Of a stretch of 52,145 bases of DNA, positions 24,476-34,700 are shown piece after piece; positions within the stretch are counted from its first letter, which is position 1; every line of letters begins with the position of its first letter. This stretch comes from Gordoniibacillus chartarius (GTDB lineage Bacteria > Bacillota > Bacilli > Paenibacillales > NBRC-103111), in NCBI RefSeq assembly GCF_042432825.1, contig NZ_JBHLWN010000115.1:1-52145 (forward strand), written 5' to 3'. Both the position numbers and the translations under genes were made by a program. The notes under the pieces are model-generated. The model searched no databases. It was not told the DNA's origin and saw nothing but the letters and a program-made list of their open reading frames with translations.

Positions 24476-26995
24476 ATGAAACCGCTTCGCCTCGTCTACC
24501 GTCGACGTCACCCTCAAGGGACTAAGCTTCTTCGCGCCAGCTTCCACGTATTGACTCATGATTCGGAGGAGGGCTTTGTTCCGAATGCCGCCATGCCCTC
24601 GATCATCCTCGACCGCGGCGCGCTTACGGTTGGAAGGACGCCGGTCCACACCGCCACCTTCACCGAGGATCATATTACTTGGATCCAGCAGACACAGGAT
24701 CGGTATACGAGCGGCCATCTGTTTATCCATGACGGCGGCCGGAGCGTCCATGGCGTCGTGTACCATGGCAGCACTCCTATGGATGCCGTAAGGCACGATA
24801 TCGTGGGAACTGCAGTGAAACCAGTCACATATAAAACAACGATTACCCGAAACACGCATCCAGCCACGACGGACCCGTCCAAGCTTCCGACCGAGGAATG
24901 GGAAGAAGGGCTGCCGCTCACGATCTCCTATGAATTGAGTCTCGGCGAGAGCTTGCCCTCGCCTAAAGTCATGCTTGACGGTGAAGACGTTACGCTTAAT
25001 ACAAGCTGGAGTATCGATTCGCAAGACCGAACCGTGCTTACTGTGGAGCTGGACGATGAAATTTGCTTTATAAAAAATCAGCTGTATAAGCAAGCAGTCA
25101 TTGCCTTTGACATGTATGTGCCTTTGCCGGAGGGCATGGGGAAAATCAGTGCCTTATGCAGCGAACCGGAGTCGAAGGAAGCTGCCGAGGTTCGGTTCTG
25201 GAAGGCCGTCCCCGTGCAGCATCAGGTGCTATTCGCAGAGCTTCCGTTCGAATCGATTGCCGCGCACGATGTTCTCGCCGCGCCGACCGAATTGACTATA
25301 AACGAATTGATGACGATTTTGCCGGATCAATCGGTGAATGACGACAGCAATTCCATGCTGATGCGCAATATGAAATGGGCGATGGGGCAAGACGATACGC
25401 AACGGGAGTGGCTCAGTTCGTTTTTCGGACAGAAGCCGCCCGTAATCGACGAAGAGGATCAAGTGGCCTTAGTCAAGCAAAGCTTGGATTGGTATCAGTC
25501 CAAGTTCGCTAAGGCTTACCTGACCCAATCCTTCCAGGAGTATGCCGGACCGAACGCCCCTTCGCATCGACTCGATGACGCACTGGCCAAAAAGCTGGAC
25601 AGCTTCCTGAAGGAAGGCCTTGCGGCGTCTAAGGATTTCAATGTTCAGCACCAAGGCATTTTTGTTGACGCTTATATTGGTGCGAAGCCTCGCCTAAGGG
25701 TCTATATTCAAAATGGAGGCGAGAAGTGGGCGAAAGAGCTCTACGAGGTGCTGACGAACTCCCCTCAGTTCGTACTGATGGTGAACCGGGTCAGCGGGGC
25801 CTCCGGCGACCCGGCCAAACTGGCTCCGCTGAACAACTTTGCTTGTTTGCTTACCGCCTTGCAGCCCTCCGGTGAGTTAGCCCGCAATTATTATAAGTCG
25901 GTCATGACGGGGGTCATAGTCAAGCTTGTGCCGCAAACCTCGCAGAACGATAAGGACACGATTATGGAGTGGCTGCCGACGGCGATGCAGGAAATGTTCC
26001 GCAGGCTTGCGAACGGAGAGCTGCCTGAGGAAATCGACATTTCGAAGCAGGAAGCGGAGGAGCTATATCAGGAATACTTGAAGCATCAGAACGAGATCAC
26101 CAGCTCGGTGGCTGAGTTGATGCAGGCGATCATTGCCTCCAATCTGATCAAGAAGGTAGAGCAGATGGAGGAAGGCTTCAAGGAAATCGTACAGAAATAT
26201 CCGAAGCTGGCCAAGGCAGCCAAGCTCTTCCTGGTGATCGGCTGGATTGGCGGTCTTGCTTCCATCATTACTGCCCTGGTCAAGGGTGACTGGAAGAAGA
26301 TGACCGGTGTAGAGAAGGGGGAATTCGTTACAGAATGCGTACAGTCGGTTATTCAAGGCTTTGATGCGGTGCCGATCCTGTATAACGGCGTCAAAAGCGT
26401 GTCTGTCTCAGCCTTTAATAAGCTGATGTCGAAATTCTACTCCCCGGAGCATCAGAGTGAAGTGGAAGGCCTTGGGGAGAAGCTGACGGAGGAGAATCAG
26501 GATCTGATTCCTGCCGTGAGCGAGGAGCTGCAGCCGCTGCTCAACACGGCCGAAGGGGCCTTGGGCGAAGGGACCCTTTACGCGCGTTTATTCGGGGAGA
26601 GCATCTTGGCCGGCGTCCTCAAAATAGTCGGCGCAGTGGCTGCGGCGGCGATGGCCGGCTGGAGTTTGTGGCAGCTTGTCAACGATATCAAGGCGAGGGG
26701 CTCGGTCTCAACCATTGTCTTCGATTCGTTGATTTTCACAGCTAACTTCCTTTCGGCGGTCTGCTTGGTAGCCGACCTGTTCGTCGCGACCTCTTTCTTA
26801 CCAATCCTCGGAGCGGCACTAGCCATCGCCGGCATCTTCATTGCCTTCCTGGCGAATTTCTTCGAGACGCCCAAGAATCCGATAGACGACTTTATGGTCG
26901 ATGTAGGGATTCCGTTCGTTCAGGGGCTGCCATCATTGAAATCGAACGCAGCTCCGGTTCGCGTCAATCTGGTGGTCTCGCCGGTACTTGCATGA
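24476..26995 (+). CDS. Large protein of unknown function, Hint cassette gene 1 (839 aa)
   Basis: Translation from ATG 24476 (AAAGGAGGAAACT just before it) gives 839 aa. Residues about 1-250 look beta-rich, with an Ig-like strand pattern (LTISYELSLGESLPSPKVML, then RTVLTVELDDEICF). Residues about 280-560 are mixed helical and polar. The C-terminal third has hydrophobic stretches near 580-602 (LFLVIGWIGGLASIITALV), 709-733 (GVLKIVGAVAAAAMAGWSLW) and a longer one near 751-795 that could be a hairpin pair. There is no signal peptide. The layout of a soluble N-part with several amphipathic or membrane helices near the end is reminiscent of pore-forming or membrane-inserting proteins, but this is inference; no family is recognised. 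Its stop overlaps the next start (ATGA). Confidence 0.75.
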   Translation: MKPLRLVYRRRHPQGTKLLRASFHVLTHDSEEGFVPNAAMPSIILDRGALTVGRTPVHTATFTEDHITWIQQTQDRYTSGHLFIHDGGRSVHGVVYHGSTPMDAVRHDIVGTAVKPVTYKTTITRNTHPATTDPSKLPTEEWEEGLPLTISYELSLGESLPSPKVMLDGEDVTLNTSWSIDSQDRTVLTVELDDEICFIKNQLYKQAVIAFDMYVPLPEGMGKISALCSEPESKEAAEVRFWKAVPVQHQVLFAELPFESIAAHDVLAAPTELTINELMTILPDQSVNDDSNSMLMRNMKWAMGQDDTQREWLSSFFGQKPPVIDEEDQVALVKQSLDWYQSKFAKAYLTQSFQEYAGPNAPSHRLDDALAKKLDSFLKEGLAASKDFNVQHQGIFVDAYIGAKPRLRVYIQNGGEKWAKELYEVLTNSPQFVLMVNRVSGASGDPAKLAPLNNFACLLTALQPSGELARNYYKSVMTGVIVKLVPQTSQNDKDTIMEWLPTAMQEMFRRLANGELPEEIDISKQEAEELYQEYLKHQNEITSSVAELMQAIIASNLIKKVEQMEEGFKEIVQKYPKLAKAAKLFLVIGWIGGLASIITALVKGDWKKMTGVEKGEFVTECVQSVIQGFDAVPILYNGVKSVSVSAFNKLMSKFYSPEHQSEVEGLGEKLTEENQDLIPAVSEELQPLLNTAEGALGEGTLYARLFGESILAGVLKIVGAVAAAAMAGWSLWQLVNDIKARGSVSTIVFDSLIFTANFLSAVCLVADLFVATSFLPILGAALAIAGIFIAFLANFFETPKNPIDDFMVDVGIPFVQGLPSLKSNAAPVRVNLVVSPVLA

Positions 26996-27498
26996 GGCCG
27001 TGGCCCATTCCCGAATCGCTCGCTTTCCTGGCTGACGGCCCGGTAACCTCTGTATTCGATACCCGGGTCTCGAGCGGGCGTCATTCCCCGGATGCGCTGC
27101 TCCCGGGATTGCCGTTTCTTATCGGATTCGAGTGGCCGCCTGAATCGGCGGCCCCGGTGCCGATTATCCGTCTCGATCAAGAGGATTGCAGCTTATATGC
27201 CGCATTGACGATGGAAGAAGGAGACCGCCTCGTCATCGACATTAATCTGTCGGAGATCATGGATATCGTCTGCCGGAGCAAACCGGGAATGTACTTGAAG
27301 GCTCAGGCGGTCATCGATTCCGACGGGCGCCATTTTAACGGAGGAGTGGCTTCCACCTGTTCCGATATGGCTGGCGATAAGCCTTATCTATGGAAAGGAT
27401 CGGTTCATTCCGGTACGGCACTGGACCGCCGAATTCTAGAAGCAGCCGCATGGCGCATATCGTGGATTGCGAACAGGCAGAGGGAGGAGGGAGTCTAA
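26992..27498 (+). CDS. Hypothetical protein, Hint cassette gene 2 (168 aa)
   Basis: Begins at the ATG of ATGA overlapping the stop of the 839-aa gene, so it depends on coupled translation. The 168-aa product is soluble-looking, with no signal or membrane helix. Its middle (LYAALTMEEGDRLVIDINLSE) and MYLKAQAVIDSDGRHFNGG suggest a compact beta-sandwich. No family recognised. Position between a membrane-active-looking large protein and the Hint protein suggests a chaperone, immunity or adaptor role, but nothing in the sequence proves it. Its own stop TAA shares a base with the ATG of gene 3. Confidence 0.7.
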   Translation: MRPWPIPESLAFLADGPVTSVFDTRVSSGRHSPDALLPGLPFLIGFEWPPESAAPVPIIRLDQEDCSLYAALTMEEGDRLVIDINLSEIMDIVCRSKPGMYLKAQAVIDSDGRHFNGGVASTCSDMAGDKPYLWKGSVHSGTALDRRILEAAAWRISWIANRQREEGV

Positions 27499-29069
27499 TG
27501 AGTGTCAGCACGATATTCCATTCGATCGTCAGTGCAGGAGAAGGGACGAATTTAACTCTGAAGGACGCAAGTGAAGACGACCTCAATACGCTGATCGCCA
27601 TGGAGGATAGTGAGGTGCGAAAGCAGACGGGCGTTTGCTTTACCGCTCAGCTGCGAGCGCATCCCGTCGTGCATGGCACGTTCTTCGCAAATGAGGGCGG
27701 ACCGCCGGTACAGGCTCAGGACCCTGACGGCTGGATTGGCAAGACCGCCGCCGCCTTGGTCGCTCTATCGCTCGCCCACACCTCCCAGCACGGGTTCGCG
27801 CAAACGGTGAACGAAGGCTCGGCGAGGGCGTTTCTTGCATCAACACTGCGTCCCGAGCATGCTGGCTTCGTAGCGCTGGCGAAAGTGAACTACGAGGCGC
27901 TGTTTCCCATTTATTGCACGTATCATGAAGTCAGCTTTAAGAGATTTCTTGACGATCAGCCGGAGAGCTGGGGAAAGAAGCTGGCCGACCGGCTGACGGA
28001 TAAGGCCTTCGCCGCGAAAGAAATGCTTACCTTCGATGCCGATCCGAATGGGTTTTATCAGAAACTGTATATGAACTTCTATAAGGTCCATCGGCTGGCC
28101 CCCGGACAATCGGACCGCGTCATGCAATTCTGGGATCAGCTGCTCAAGGACAAGGGAACGCATGGGCCTTGGGAAATTTATACGTATATGCAGGCCGATA
28201 AATTTTCCGAGCAAACCTTCATGAATGAGGTGCAGTCGGCCATCAATCACTCCACGGTGACGGCCACGCGCACGGAAACGCTGGGCTGTACGGGCGGTCC
28301 GGCCGCTCATTGTACGACCACTCAGGTGCCCAGTCAATTCACCTACGGCATTCCGGTGGCCGAGTGGCTGAAGCGGAATCGGTTTGAATTTCTGACCGGC
28401 GTCACGCCGCATAATGTCGAGGATGTGCACGGCGGAGGAGGGGGATGCTGCTTCACGAAGGGGACACCCGTCCTGCTTGCCGACGGCACGAGCAAGCCGA
28501 TTGAGGAGGTCGCCGAAGGCGAGGCGATCTACGGCCGTAACGGGGTTATCGTGCATCGCAGCAGTCAGAGCGTTGTGTGGGACTTGGAGCACAACGAGCT
28601 GCTGTTCGGCATCAACGAGTACCCGCCGTTTTTCAATGCATCGCATCCGTTTCTGACGAAGGACGGCTGGAAGGCGATTTCGCCTGCGGCTGCGAGAAGG
28701 ATCAATCCAGATCTGAATATCACCAGGCTGGAAGTGGGGGACGTGCTCTATCAGGTCGATTCCGTCGAGCCGTTCAGCTACAAGGAAGTGGAGATCCAAG
28801 AGATCACCCGAACGGTCGGCGACCCGACCGAACCCATATACTCCGTTCATTTGCAACGGGAGAATGCCGGGTATCATGCCAACGGCTTTTGCGTGGCGGT
28901 CAATTATCCGAACATTACCGAGGACAGCTTCGTTCGGGCATTCGCTAGGCTCAGCTCGGCCGAACGCACATTGATTCGTAAGAGTCTGGCTCCGATCATG
29001 CCCTTGCTAAAGGTTGGTATGGGCAATTTCGTCCAGCAGGTGCTGGACCGATCCCTTGCAGACCGTTAA
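27498..29069 (+). CDS. Hint (intein-like) domain protein, Hint cassette gene 3 (523 aa)
   Basis: The start ATG at 27498 overlaps the previous stop (TAATG), with GGGAGGAGGGAG upstream. Residues 1-310 are of unknown fold. A glycine run then leads to Cys317-Cys318 and a Hint domain: CFTKGTPVLLADGTSKPIEE (block A), the block-B-like ASHPFLTKDGWKAI with His383, and the C-terminal block GYHANGFCVAVN ending at Asn469. The usual penultimate His is Val, and the next residue is Tyr rather than Cys, Ser or Thr, so full splicing is unlikely but N-terminal thioester cleavage after Gly316 remains possible. A 54-aa helical tail follows. Hint domains process polymorphic toxins, hedgehog-like and BIL proteins. 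Confidence 0.8.
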   Translation: MSVSTIFHSIVSAGEGTNLTLKDASEDDLNTLIAMEDSEVRKQTGVCFTAQLRAHPVVHGTFFANEGGPPVQAQDPDGWIGKTAAALVALSLAHTSQHGFAQTVNEGSARAFLASTLRPEHAGFVALAKVNYEALFPIYCTYHEVSFKRFLDDQPESWGKKLADRLTDKAFAAKEMLTFDADPNGFYQKLYMNFYKVHRLAPGQSDRVMQFWDQLLKDKGTHGPWEIYTYMQADKFSEQTFMNEVQSAINHSTVTATRTETLGCTGGPAAHCTTTQVPSQFTYGIPVAEWLKRNRFEFLTGVTPHNVEDVHGGGGGCCFTKGTPVLLADGTSKPIEEVAEGEAIYGRNGVIVHRSSQSVVWDLEHNELLFGINEYPPFFNASHPFLTKDGWKAISPAAARRINPDLNITRLEVGDVLYQVDSVEPFSYKEVEIQEITRTVGDPTEPIYSVHLQRENAGYHANGFCVAVNYPNITEDSFVRAFARLSSAERTLIRKSLAPIMPLLKVGMGNFVQQVLDRSLADR

Positions 29070-29089
29070 TAAACAGACATAGGATGTAT

Positions 29090-29134
29090 GGCCGTATCTG
29101 TGATGAGCTAATTCGTCGGGGTACGGCCTTTTTT
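29090..29134 (+). terminator. Rho-independent terminator of the Hint cassette
   Basis: GGCCGTA (29090-29096) pairs with TACGGCC (29122-29128), followed by TTTTTTA. It closes the three-gene operon 20 bp after the last stop. Confidence 0.8.
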
Positions 29135-29318
29135 ATATTTTACGCTATCGAGATGTCGACTCAGAAGTCATGATCGATTCCATTAGAGGTAACTGATACA
29201 TTTTGAATTCCGAATCCGTCTTTATACTGAAGCAGCGAAAGGAAGGGGGGCTGCGGCTAGCCTGGCAGGCAAGATTGCAACGAACAAAAGGGAAAATTTT
29301 TTAAAAAGGAGACTTGAG

Positions 29319-30818
29319 GTGAGATTGTTTGAACTGTTCCTTTTTCTGTCAAACATCGGCTTATTTGCTTTAATAGTCCTATTAAAAAAAGGACGGCGTA
29401 GAATTCCAGTATTCGTTGCAAGCGGGATCGCCACACTTTTACTGGTTATTCATTGGACGGTGGAAGGATACAGAGTTCAGCTATTTTTCCCATATTGCAT
29501 AACGATCGTTTTTTTAGCCATTTCAGGTTATAGCTATTATAAAAAATCCGGCCCCCACAAAATCCCGCGATTCATGCTGGGATCGGCTTATACCGCTATA
29601 GCGATCATGCTGGTCGTAACAGCGGGTCTCATGTATGCTTTTCCTGTATGTAAACTACCTGAACCGACAGGCGAATTTAAGGTTGGAACGCAAACTTTTC
29701 ATTTCGTGGATACAAACAGAGAAGAGGTTTTCGACGAAACTACAGATGGTAAGAGAGAATTGATGGTTCAGGTATGGTATCCGGCTCAAGCTGGCATGGG
29801 CAAGTACGCTTCCTTTATTCCCGATAACCAGATTTTGCATTATATGGCTGCGGACTATGGCCTTCCCGGGTTTACGTTTCAACACCTGAAGTACGTATCC
29901 AGTCATGCTTATTCGGGGGCCGAAGTCTCTTCGGCACAGACTTCATATCCGCTGATCCTTGCGAGTCCCGGCAACGGCTCTTCCAGGTTCCTCCACACGT
30001 CGCAAGCCGAAAATCTCGCGAGTCACGGGTATATCGTAGCCGTGATCGACCACACCTACAATACATTCGCAACCGAGTTCCCAGACGGGCGAATCACGAC
30101 CAGCACAACCGACGACATATTTTCGCCCGGCGATGATTACCAGACGAGTAGAGGAAATCGCGACAAGTTGGGAAAAGTTTTAACCGACGATGTGGCGTTT
30201 GTGTTGGACCAATTCGAGTTCATCCAATCGGGGCGGATTCCAAGTCATCTAAAAGGGAGGATTGATCTCGGTCATGTCGGGGTGTTCGGTCATTCCATCG
30301 GCGGAGCGACGGCCTATGACGCTTCTTTCGATCCGCGAATCGCGGTTGGAATTGACCTTGATGGAGGACTTTATCGGCTGCGTGACAGAGAGGGTCTGCG
30401 AAAGCCGTTTTTGTTCATCAACTCGGAAAGCTATTTCGAAAAATTAAAAAGGGTGATGGATAATCGGGTATACACGGATGCTGAGCTTATCCGTATGGGC
30501 TCGACAAGAGAGTGGGAAGATCAAGTAACGGAAGATAAAAAGCTGGAGCTTGAACGGATGCGCGAAACGGTCGACGAAGGAGGAGAAGTCCTCTATATCG
30601 AAAATACGGAGCATTTGAATTTTGCCGACGCCCAGTTCATTTCTCCGATTTTCAACATGCTGGGCATTACTGGAACGATTGCGCCCGAAAGAGCAAGCTC
30701 CGTTATCAACGCCTATATGCTGGATTTCTTCGATATGTATCTGAAAAATCAAGGCGGAAGCTTAATGAACGGACCGGATAGCCGCTTTCCGGAGGTGAAG
30801 TTCGTAACCTCGCTGTAA
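29319..30818 (+). CDS. Membrane-anchored PAF-acetylhydrolase-like alpha/beta hydrolase
   Basis: A 499-aa protein. The first ~110 residues hold about four membrane helices; the remainder is an alpha/beta hydrolase facing outside or inside the membrane. The nucleophile is GHSIGG with Ser326, and Asp348 (GIDLDGG) with a His in the TEHLNFAD segment are probable partners. The arrangement and the PGNGSSRF and NLASHGYIVAVIDH blocks resemble the plasma PAF acetylhydrolase / isoform II family (Pfam PAF-AH_p_II), which hydrolyses short or oxidised acyl chains of phospholipids. GTG at 29319 has AAGGAG 7 nt upstream. It stands alone behind a terminator and before another. Confidence 0.82.
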   Translation: MRLFELFLFLSNIGLFALIVLLKKGRRRIPVFVASGIATLLLVIHWTVEGYRVQLFFPYCITIVFLAISGYSYYKKSGPHKIPRFMLGSAYTAIAIMLVVTAGLMYAFPVCKLPEPTGEFKVGTQTFHFVDTNREEVFDETTDGKRELMVQVWYPAQAGMGKYASFIPDNQILHYMAADYGLPGFTFQHLKYVSSHAYSGAEVSSAQTSYPLILASPGNGSSRFLHTSQAENLASHGYIVAVIDHTYNTFATEFPDGRITTSTTDDIFSPGDDYQTSRGNRDKLGKVLTDDVAFVLDQFEFIQSGRIPSHLKGRIDLGHVGVFGHSIGGATAYDASFDPRIAVGIDLDGGLYRLRDREGLRKPFLFINSESYFEKLKRVMDNRVYTDAELIRMGSTREWEDQVTEDKKLELERMRETVDEGGEVLYIENTEHLNFADAQFISPIFNMLGITGTIAPERASSVINAYMLDFFDMYLKNQGGSLMNGPDSRFPEVKFVTSL

Positions 30819-30850
30819 AGAACGGGGTTTAATATCCAGTCAACAAAATC

Positions 30851-30883
30851 AAAGTCCTTGAAATTCAAGGGCTTTTTGTTTTT
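30851..30883 (+). terminator. Rho-independent terminator
   Basis: AAAGTCCTTG (30851-30860) pairs with CAAGGGCTTT (30866-30875) with one G-U pair, followed by a T-rich run. It ends the hydrolase transcript. Confidence 0.8.
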
Positions 30884-31363
30884 GGAAGCATAAGTTTGCC
30901 GCTAGAGGCAGTAGTAATATCGGCAGGATTATTGCGCTTGACGGCATCCGGATTGTCATCTATCATGCGTATGGAAAGGATTGTACACTACGGTGGTATT
31001 TGGATGAAGATGATTCAGCTTTACATCAGCTCCTTTTTGCAAAGTGATCCCGTCAATTGATGGCGCTTACAACAAGATGGTCAACTACCGGCGAGAGGAT
31101 TATGTCGTAATAGCGGTTAAGTGAATATTTGAAACCTGATATATTTTTTTAGGAAGGAATATGTATTGTTTTTGTTGAAAAACATGAAATATTTACAAAT
31201 TGTATACGTAGGAGACGAGCTGCAGTGAAATCACCATTGAGCTTAATTGAATCGCTCCACGGGTTCTACTAGACGTAAAGGCCGGGTATACGATCGGCAC
31301 GCGGCTGACCTCGTCCAGCCTGCTAATTAGTCTATATCCAGACTGGCTTTCCGTTCGTTAGAG
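30884..31363. other. Stretch with coding remnants, no intact gene
   Basis: Two plus-strand fragments look once-coding: IRIVIYHAYGKDCTLRWYLD near 30945-31010 and IDGAYNKMVNYRREDYVV near 31054-31124, in different frames and without start or ribosome site. They may come from one decayed enzyme gene. The rest is AT-rich with no feature I recognise. Confidence 0.4.
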
Positions 31364-31392
31364 TTGACATTTTGTTGAAATTGGTGTAAAAA
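31364..31392 (+). promoter_or_regulatory. Promoter of the T-box ileS transcript
   Basis: TTGACA (31364-31369), 17-bp spacer, TAAAAA (31387-31392). It lies upstream of a long leader with T-box features, as usual for aminoacyl-tRNA synthetase genes of Bacillales. Confidence 0.6.
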
Positions 31393-31429
31393 TGAACTAA
31401 TTGAATACCCTTATTCAAATTCATTGACG

Positions 31430-31691
31430 AGAAAGAGTATGCTAAACCCCTTGTTCCCCAGAGAGTTGGCCTTGTGCTGAAAGCCAATGTTCAAGAGTTA
31501 GCGGAAAATCCTCTCCGAGAAGGAAAGCCGAAGAAAGTGAAGTAAGCTGACCCGGGATCCTGCCGTTAAAAAGGACGCGTATGATGGTACGTAGTATGAG
31601 GTGCCGTAAGATTATATACATGATGATCATTACGGAACAAGGGTGGTATCGCGAGATGAAATCTCGTCCCTTACGGGGCGGGATTTTTTTG
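31430..31691 (+). promoter_or_regulatory. T-box riboswitch, isoleucine type
   Basis: Conserved parts in order: AGAGAGTTGG with GCTGAAAGCC (Stem I, AG bulge and loops), then GCGGAAAATCCTCTCC with a likely specifier codon ATC (31508-31510, Ile) in its purine-rich loop, and the T-box itself AAGGGTGGTATCGCGAG (31639-31655). The terminator ATCTCGTCCC (31661-31670) pairs with GGGGCGGGAT (31675-31684) followed by seven T. Uncharged tRNA-Ile binding would favour the antiterminator and allow ileS expression. The specifier matches the gene. Confidence 0.9.
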
Positions 31692-31731
31692 TTTTTCCAG
31701 AACAACCTTTTATTGAGAAGGGATGGTATGC

Positions 31732-34700
31732 ATGAGAAGAGTTGATGTCAAAGAGAAGGCAAGAACTCGTGAATTGCGCGTTCTTGAGCAGTGGAAACAA
31801 TCGGAGACTTTTCGCAAATCGATCGAAAACCGAGATGGAAAACCGAACTTTGTTTTTTATGAGGGACCTCCTACTGCAAACGGAAAGCCACATATTGGGC
31901 ACGTGCTTGGACGTGTCATTAAAGACTTCATCTGCCGCTACAAAACAATGTCCGGTTTCCGTGTCGTTCGCAAAGCCGGATGGGATACGCACGGCCTACC
32001 TGTTGAGCTTGGCGTTGAGAAGCAGCTAGGTATCTCAGGCAAACAAGAGATCGAAAAATACGGCATCGCTGAATTCGTAAAGAAATGTAAAGACAGTGTG
32101 TTCGAGTATGAAAAGCAGTGGCGCGAGCTGACCGAAGCGATCGGCTATTGGACGGATATGGATCATCCATACATCACGCTGACGAACGATTATATCGAGA
32201 GTGTTTGGAATATTTTGTCCGTCATTCATAACAAAGGATTGCTGTACCGAGGGCATCGTGTCAGTCCGTATTGCCCGGATTGTCAAACGACTCTCAGCTC
32301 TCACGAGGTGGCGCAGGGCTATGAGGATGTCAAGGATTTGAGTGCCACGGTCAAATTTAGAAGCAAGCAAGGCAGTGAAATATTTCTCGCTTGGACGACA
32401 ACCCCCTGGACGCTTCCGGCAAATATTGCACTGGCGGTAAATAAGGACATGGATTACGTGAAAGTTAAGCATCATGGTGAAGTCTACATTGTCGCAGAGA
32501 AGCTGGTGGAGAAGGTCCTGAAGGCAGATTACGAGATCTTGTCCAAGCATAAGGGCTCGGAATGGGTTGGGATTCCTTATGAACCGCCCTTCGGTTATAT
32601 TGACGTAGGCAAAGGACATATCGTTGTGGATGCCGATTATGTCAGTGATACAAGCGGCACCGGGATCGTCCACCTGGCACCTGCCCACGGGGAGGACGAC
32701 TATCGCACCGCCAAGGAGCACATGCTTGATTTCGTGAATGTCGTCAATTCCGCAGGCTGTTATACCGAACAGGTTACGGACTATGCGGGGCGTTTCGTTA
32801 AGGATTGCGATATCGATATTGTGAAATGTTTGTCCGAACGCGGCTTGCTCTTTTCCAAGGAACGTTACGAGCATAGCTATCCCTTCTGCTGGCGGTGCAA
32901 ATCTCCGCTGCTCTACTATGCAATGGAAAGCTGGTTTATCAAGACGACAGCGGTTAAAGAAAAGCTGCTCGAAAATAACAGAACTATCAACTGGTATCCA
33001 TCGCATCTCCAAGAAGGGCGGTTTGGAAAATTTCTGGAGGAGCTCATCGATTGGAACATCAGCCGAAACCGCTATTGGGGTACACCGCTTAATGTATGGG
33101 TATGCCCGGATTGCGGGTCCGAATATGCACCCGGCAGTCTAAAGGAGCTGATGGAGAAGTCGGTTCAGCCGCTAAGTGAAAACCTGGAATTGCATAAGCC
33201 TTACGTGGACGAAATTTATGTGCACTGTTCCTGCGGCGGGAGGATGCAGAGAACGCCGGAAGTCATCGATGTCTGGTTCGACAGCGGATCGATGCCGTTT
33301 GCGCAGTACCATCATCCGTTCGGGGATGAGAAGCTATTCCGTGAGCAGTACCCTGCGGATATCATTTGCGAAGGTATAGACCAGACAAGAGGCTGGTTCT
33401 TCAGCCTATTGGCCGTCTCTACTCTCTATAACGGTAAATCTCCATATAAAGCCGTTCTTTCAACCGGTCATGTGCTTGATGAAAGCGGCCAAAAGATGTC
33501 CAAGAGCAAAGGAAATGTTATCGACCCTTGGGAAATCATCGAAGAATTCGGTACCGATGCATTCCGCTGGGCCTTGCTGTCCGATAGTGCTCCTTGGAAC
33601 AGTAAGCGATTCTCGAAGCAAATCGTAGCTGAAGCTAAATCGAAAGTGATCGACACATTGGTTAATGTTCATTCGTTTTATGCGCTGTATGCAACGGTTG
33701 ATCAATATTGCAAGGAAGACCATCCGAAGCTGGCCTCCGCGAACGAATTGGACCGCTGGATCTTGTCGCGGCTGAACAGCACGCTGCAAGAGGTTACGAA
33801 GGGTCTCGAGGTGAACGACTTCTTGAATCCGGCGAAGCATATCGAAGTGTTGATCGATGATCTCAGCAATTGGTTCATCCGCCGTTCGCGTGACCGTTTC
33901 TGGGGCGGTGAAATGACCGCGGATAAGGTATCCGCTTATCAGACCCTGGAGGAAGTATTGCTGACGATGGCCCGAATGATGGCTCCGTATACACCGTTCC
34001 TTGCAGAGGATATTTTTGGTAACCTGGGAGGAGAGGGAAGCGTTCATCTGGCGGATTTTCCGAAAGCGAATGAATTCGCCCGAGATCATAACCTTGAAGC
34101 TGAAATGGGAACCGTGAGGCAGATCGTCGAGCTGGCGAGAAGCATTCGGAATGAAACTGGAATTAAGACGCGACAGCCGTTGTCGGAGCTGATTATTATG
34201 CATAACCGCGAATGGAACTTGGCCAGGTTCGAAGAGATCATTAAGGACGAAATAAATGTGAAGGAAATTCGGATCGAACGCAGCGATAGCGATTTTGTCG
34301 ATGTGAAACTGAAATTGAATTTGAAAGTAGCCGGCAAAAAGTATGGTAAATTCGTCGGGGCTCTTCAAAACCGCTTAAAGGAACTGACCGCTCGGGAAAC
34401 CAGACAAATCGTCGATGATGGGTTTTACAACATCGCGATTGACGATGAACATTTTCATATTTCAATTGACGAGCTGCTCGTAGAGAAACATGCGAAAGAG
34501 GGCTTCGCTTCGGCAGCCGGCTACCAAATGAATGTCGCTCTGAATACGGTAATCACGGAGGAGCTATATCAAGAAGGCGTTGTTCGTGAAGTCATTCGCG
34601 CTGTTCAGGACTACCGGAAAAAGCTGGATCTGCCGATTGAGAAACGCGTGAACCTCGTACTTGATGCGGATCCGCAGGTGAAAGCAGCCATGGAGCGGTT

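Noticed and set aside
27840..28877. 345-codon open frame antisense to the Hint gene
   Set aside because: It lies wholly on the opposite strand of a gene with clear Hint motifs, has no ribosome site and its composition mirrors the sense codons (shadow of a GC-rich gene).
32035..33012. 325-codon minus-strand frame inside ileS
   Set aside because: Shadow of a well-conserved synthetase; no start signal.
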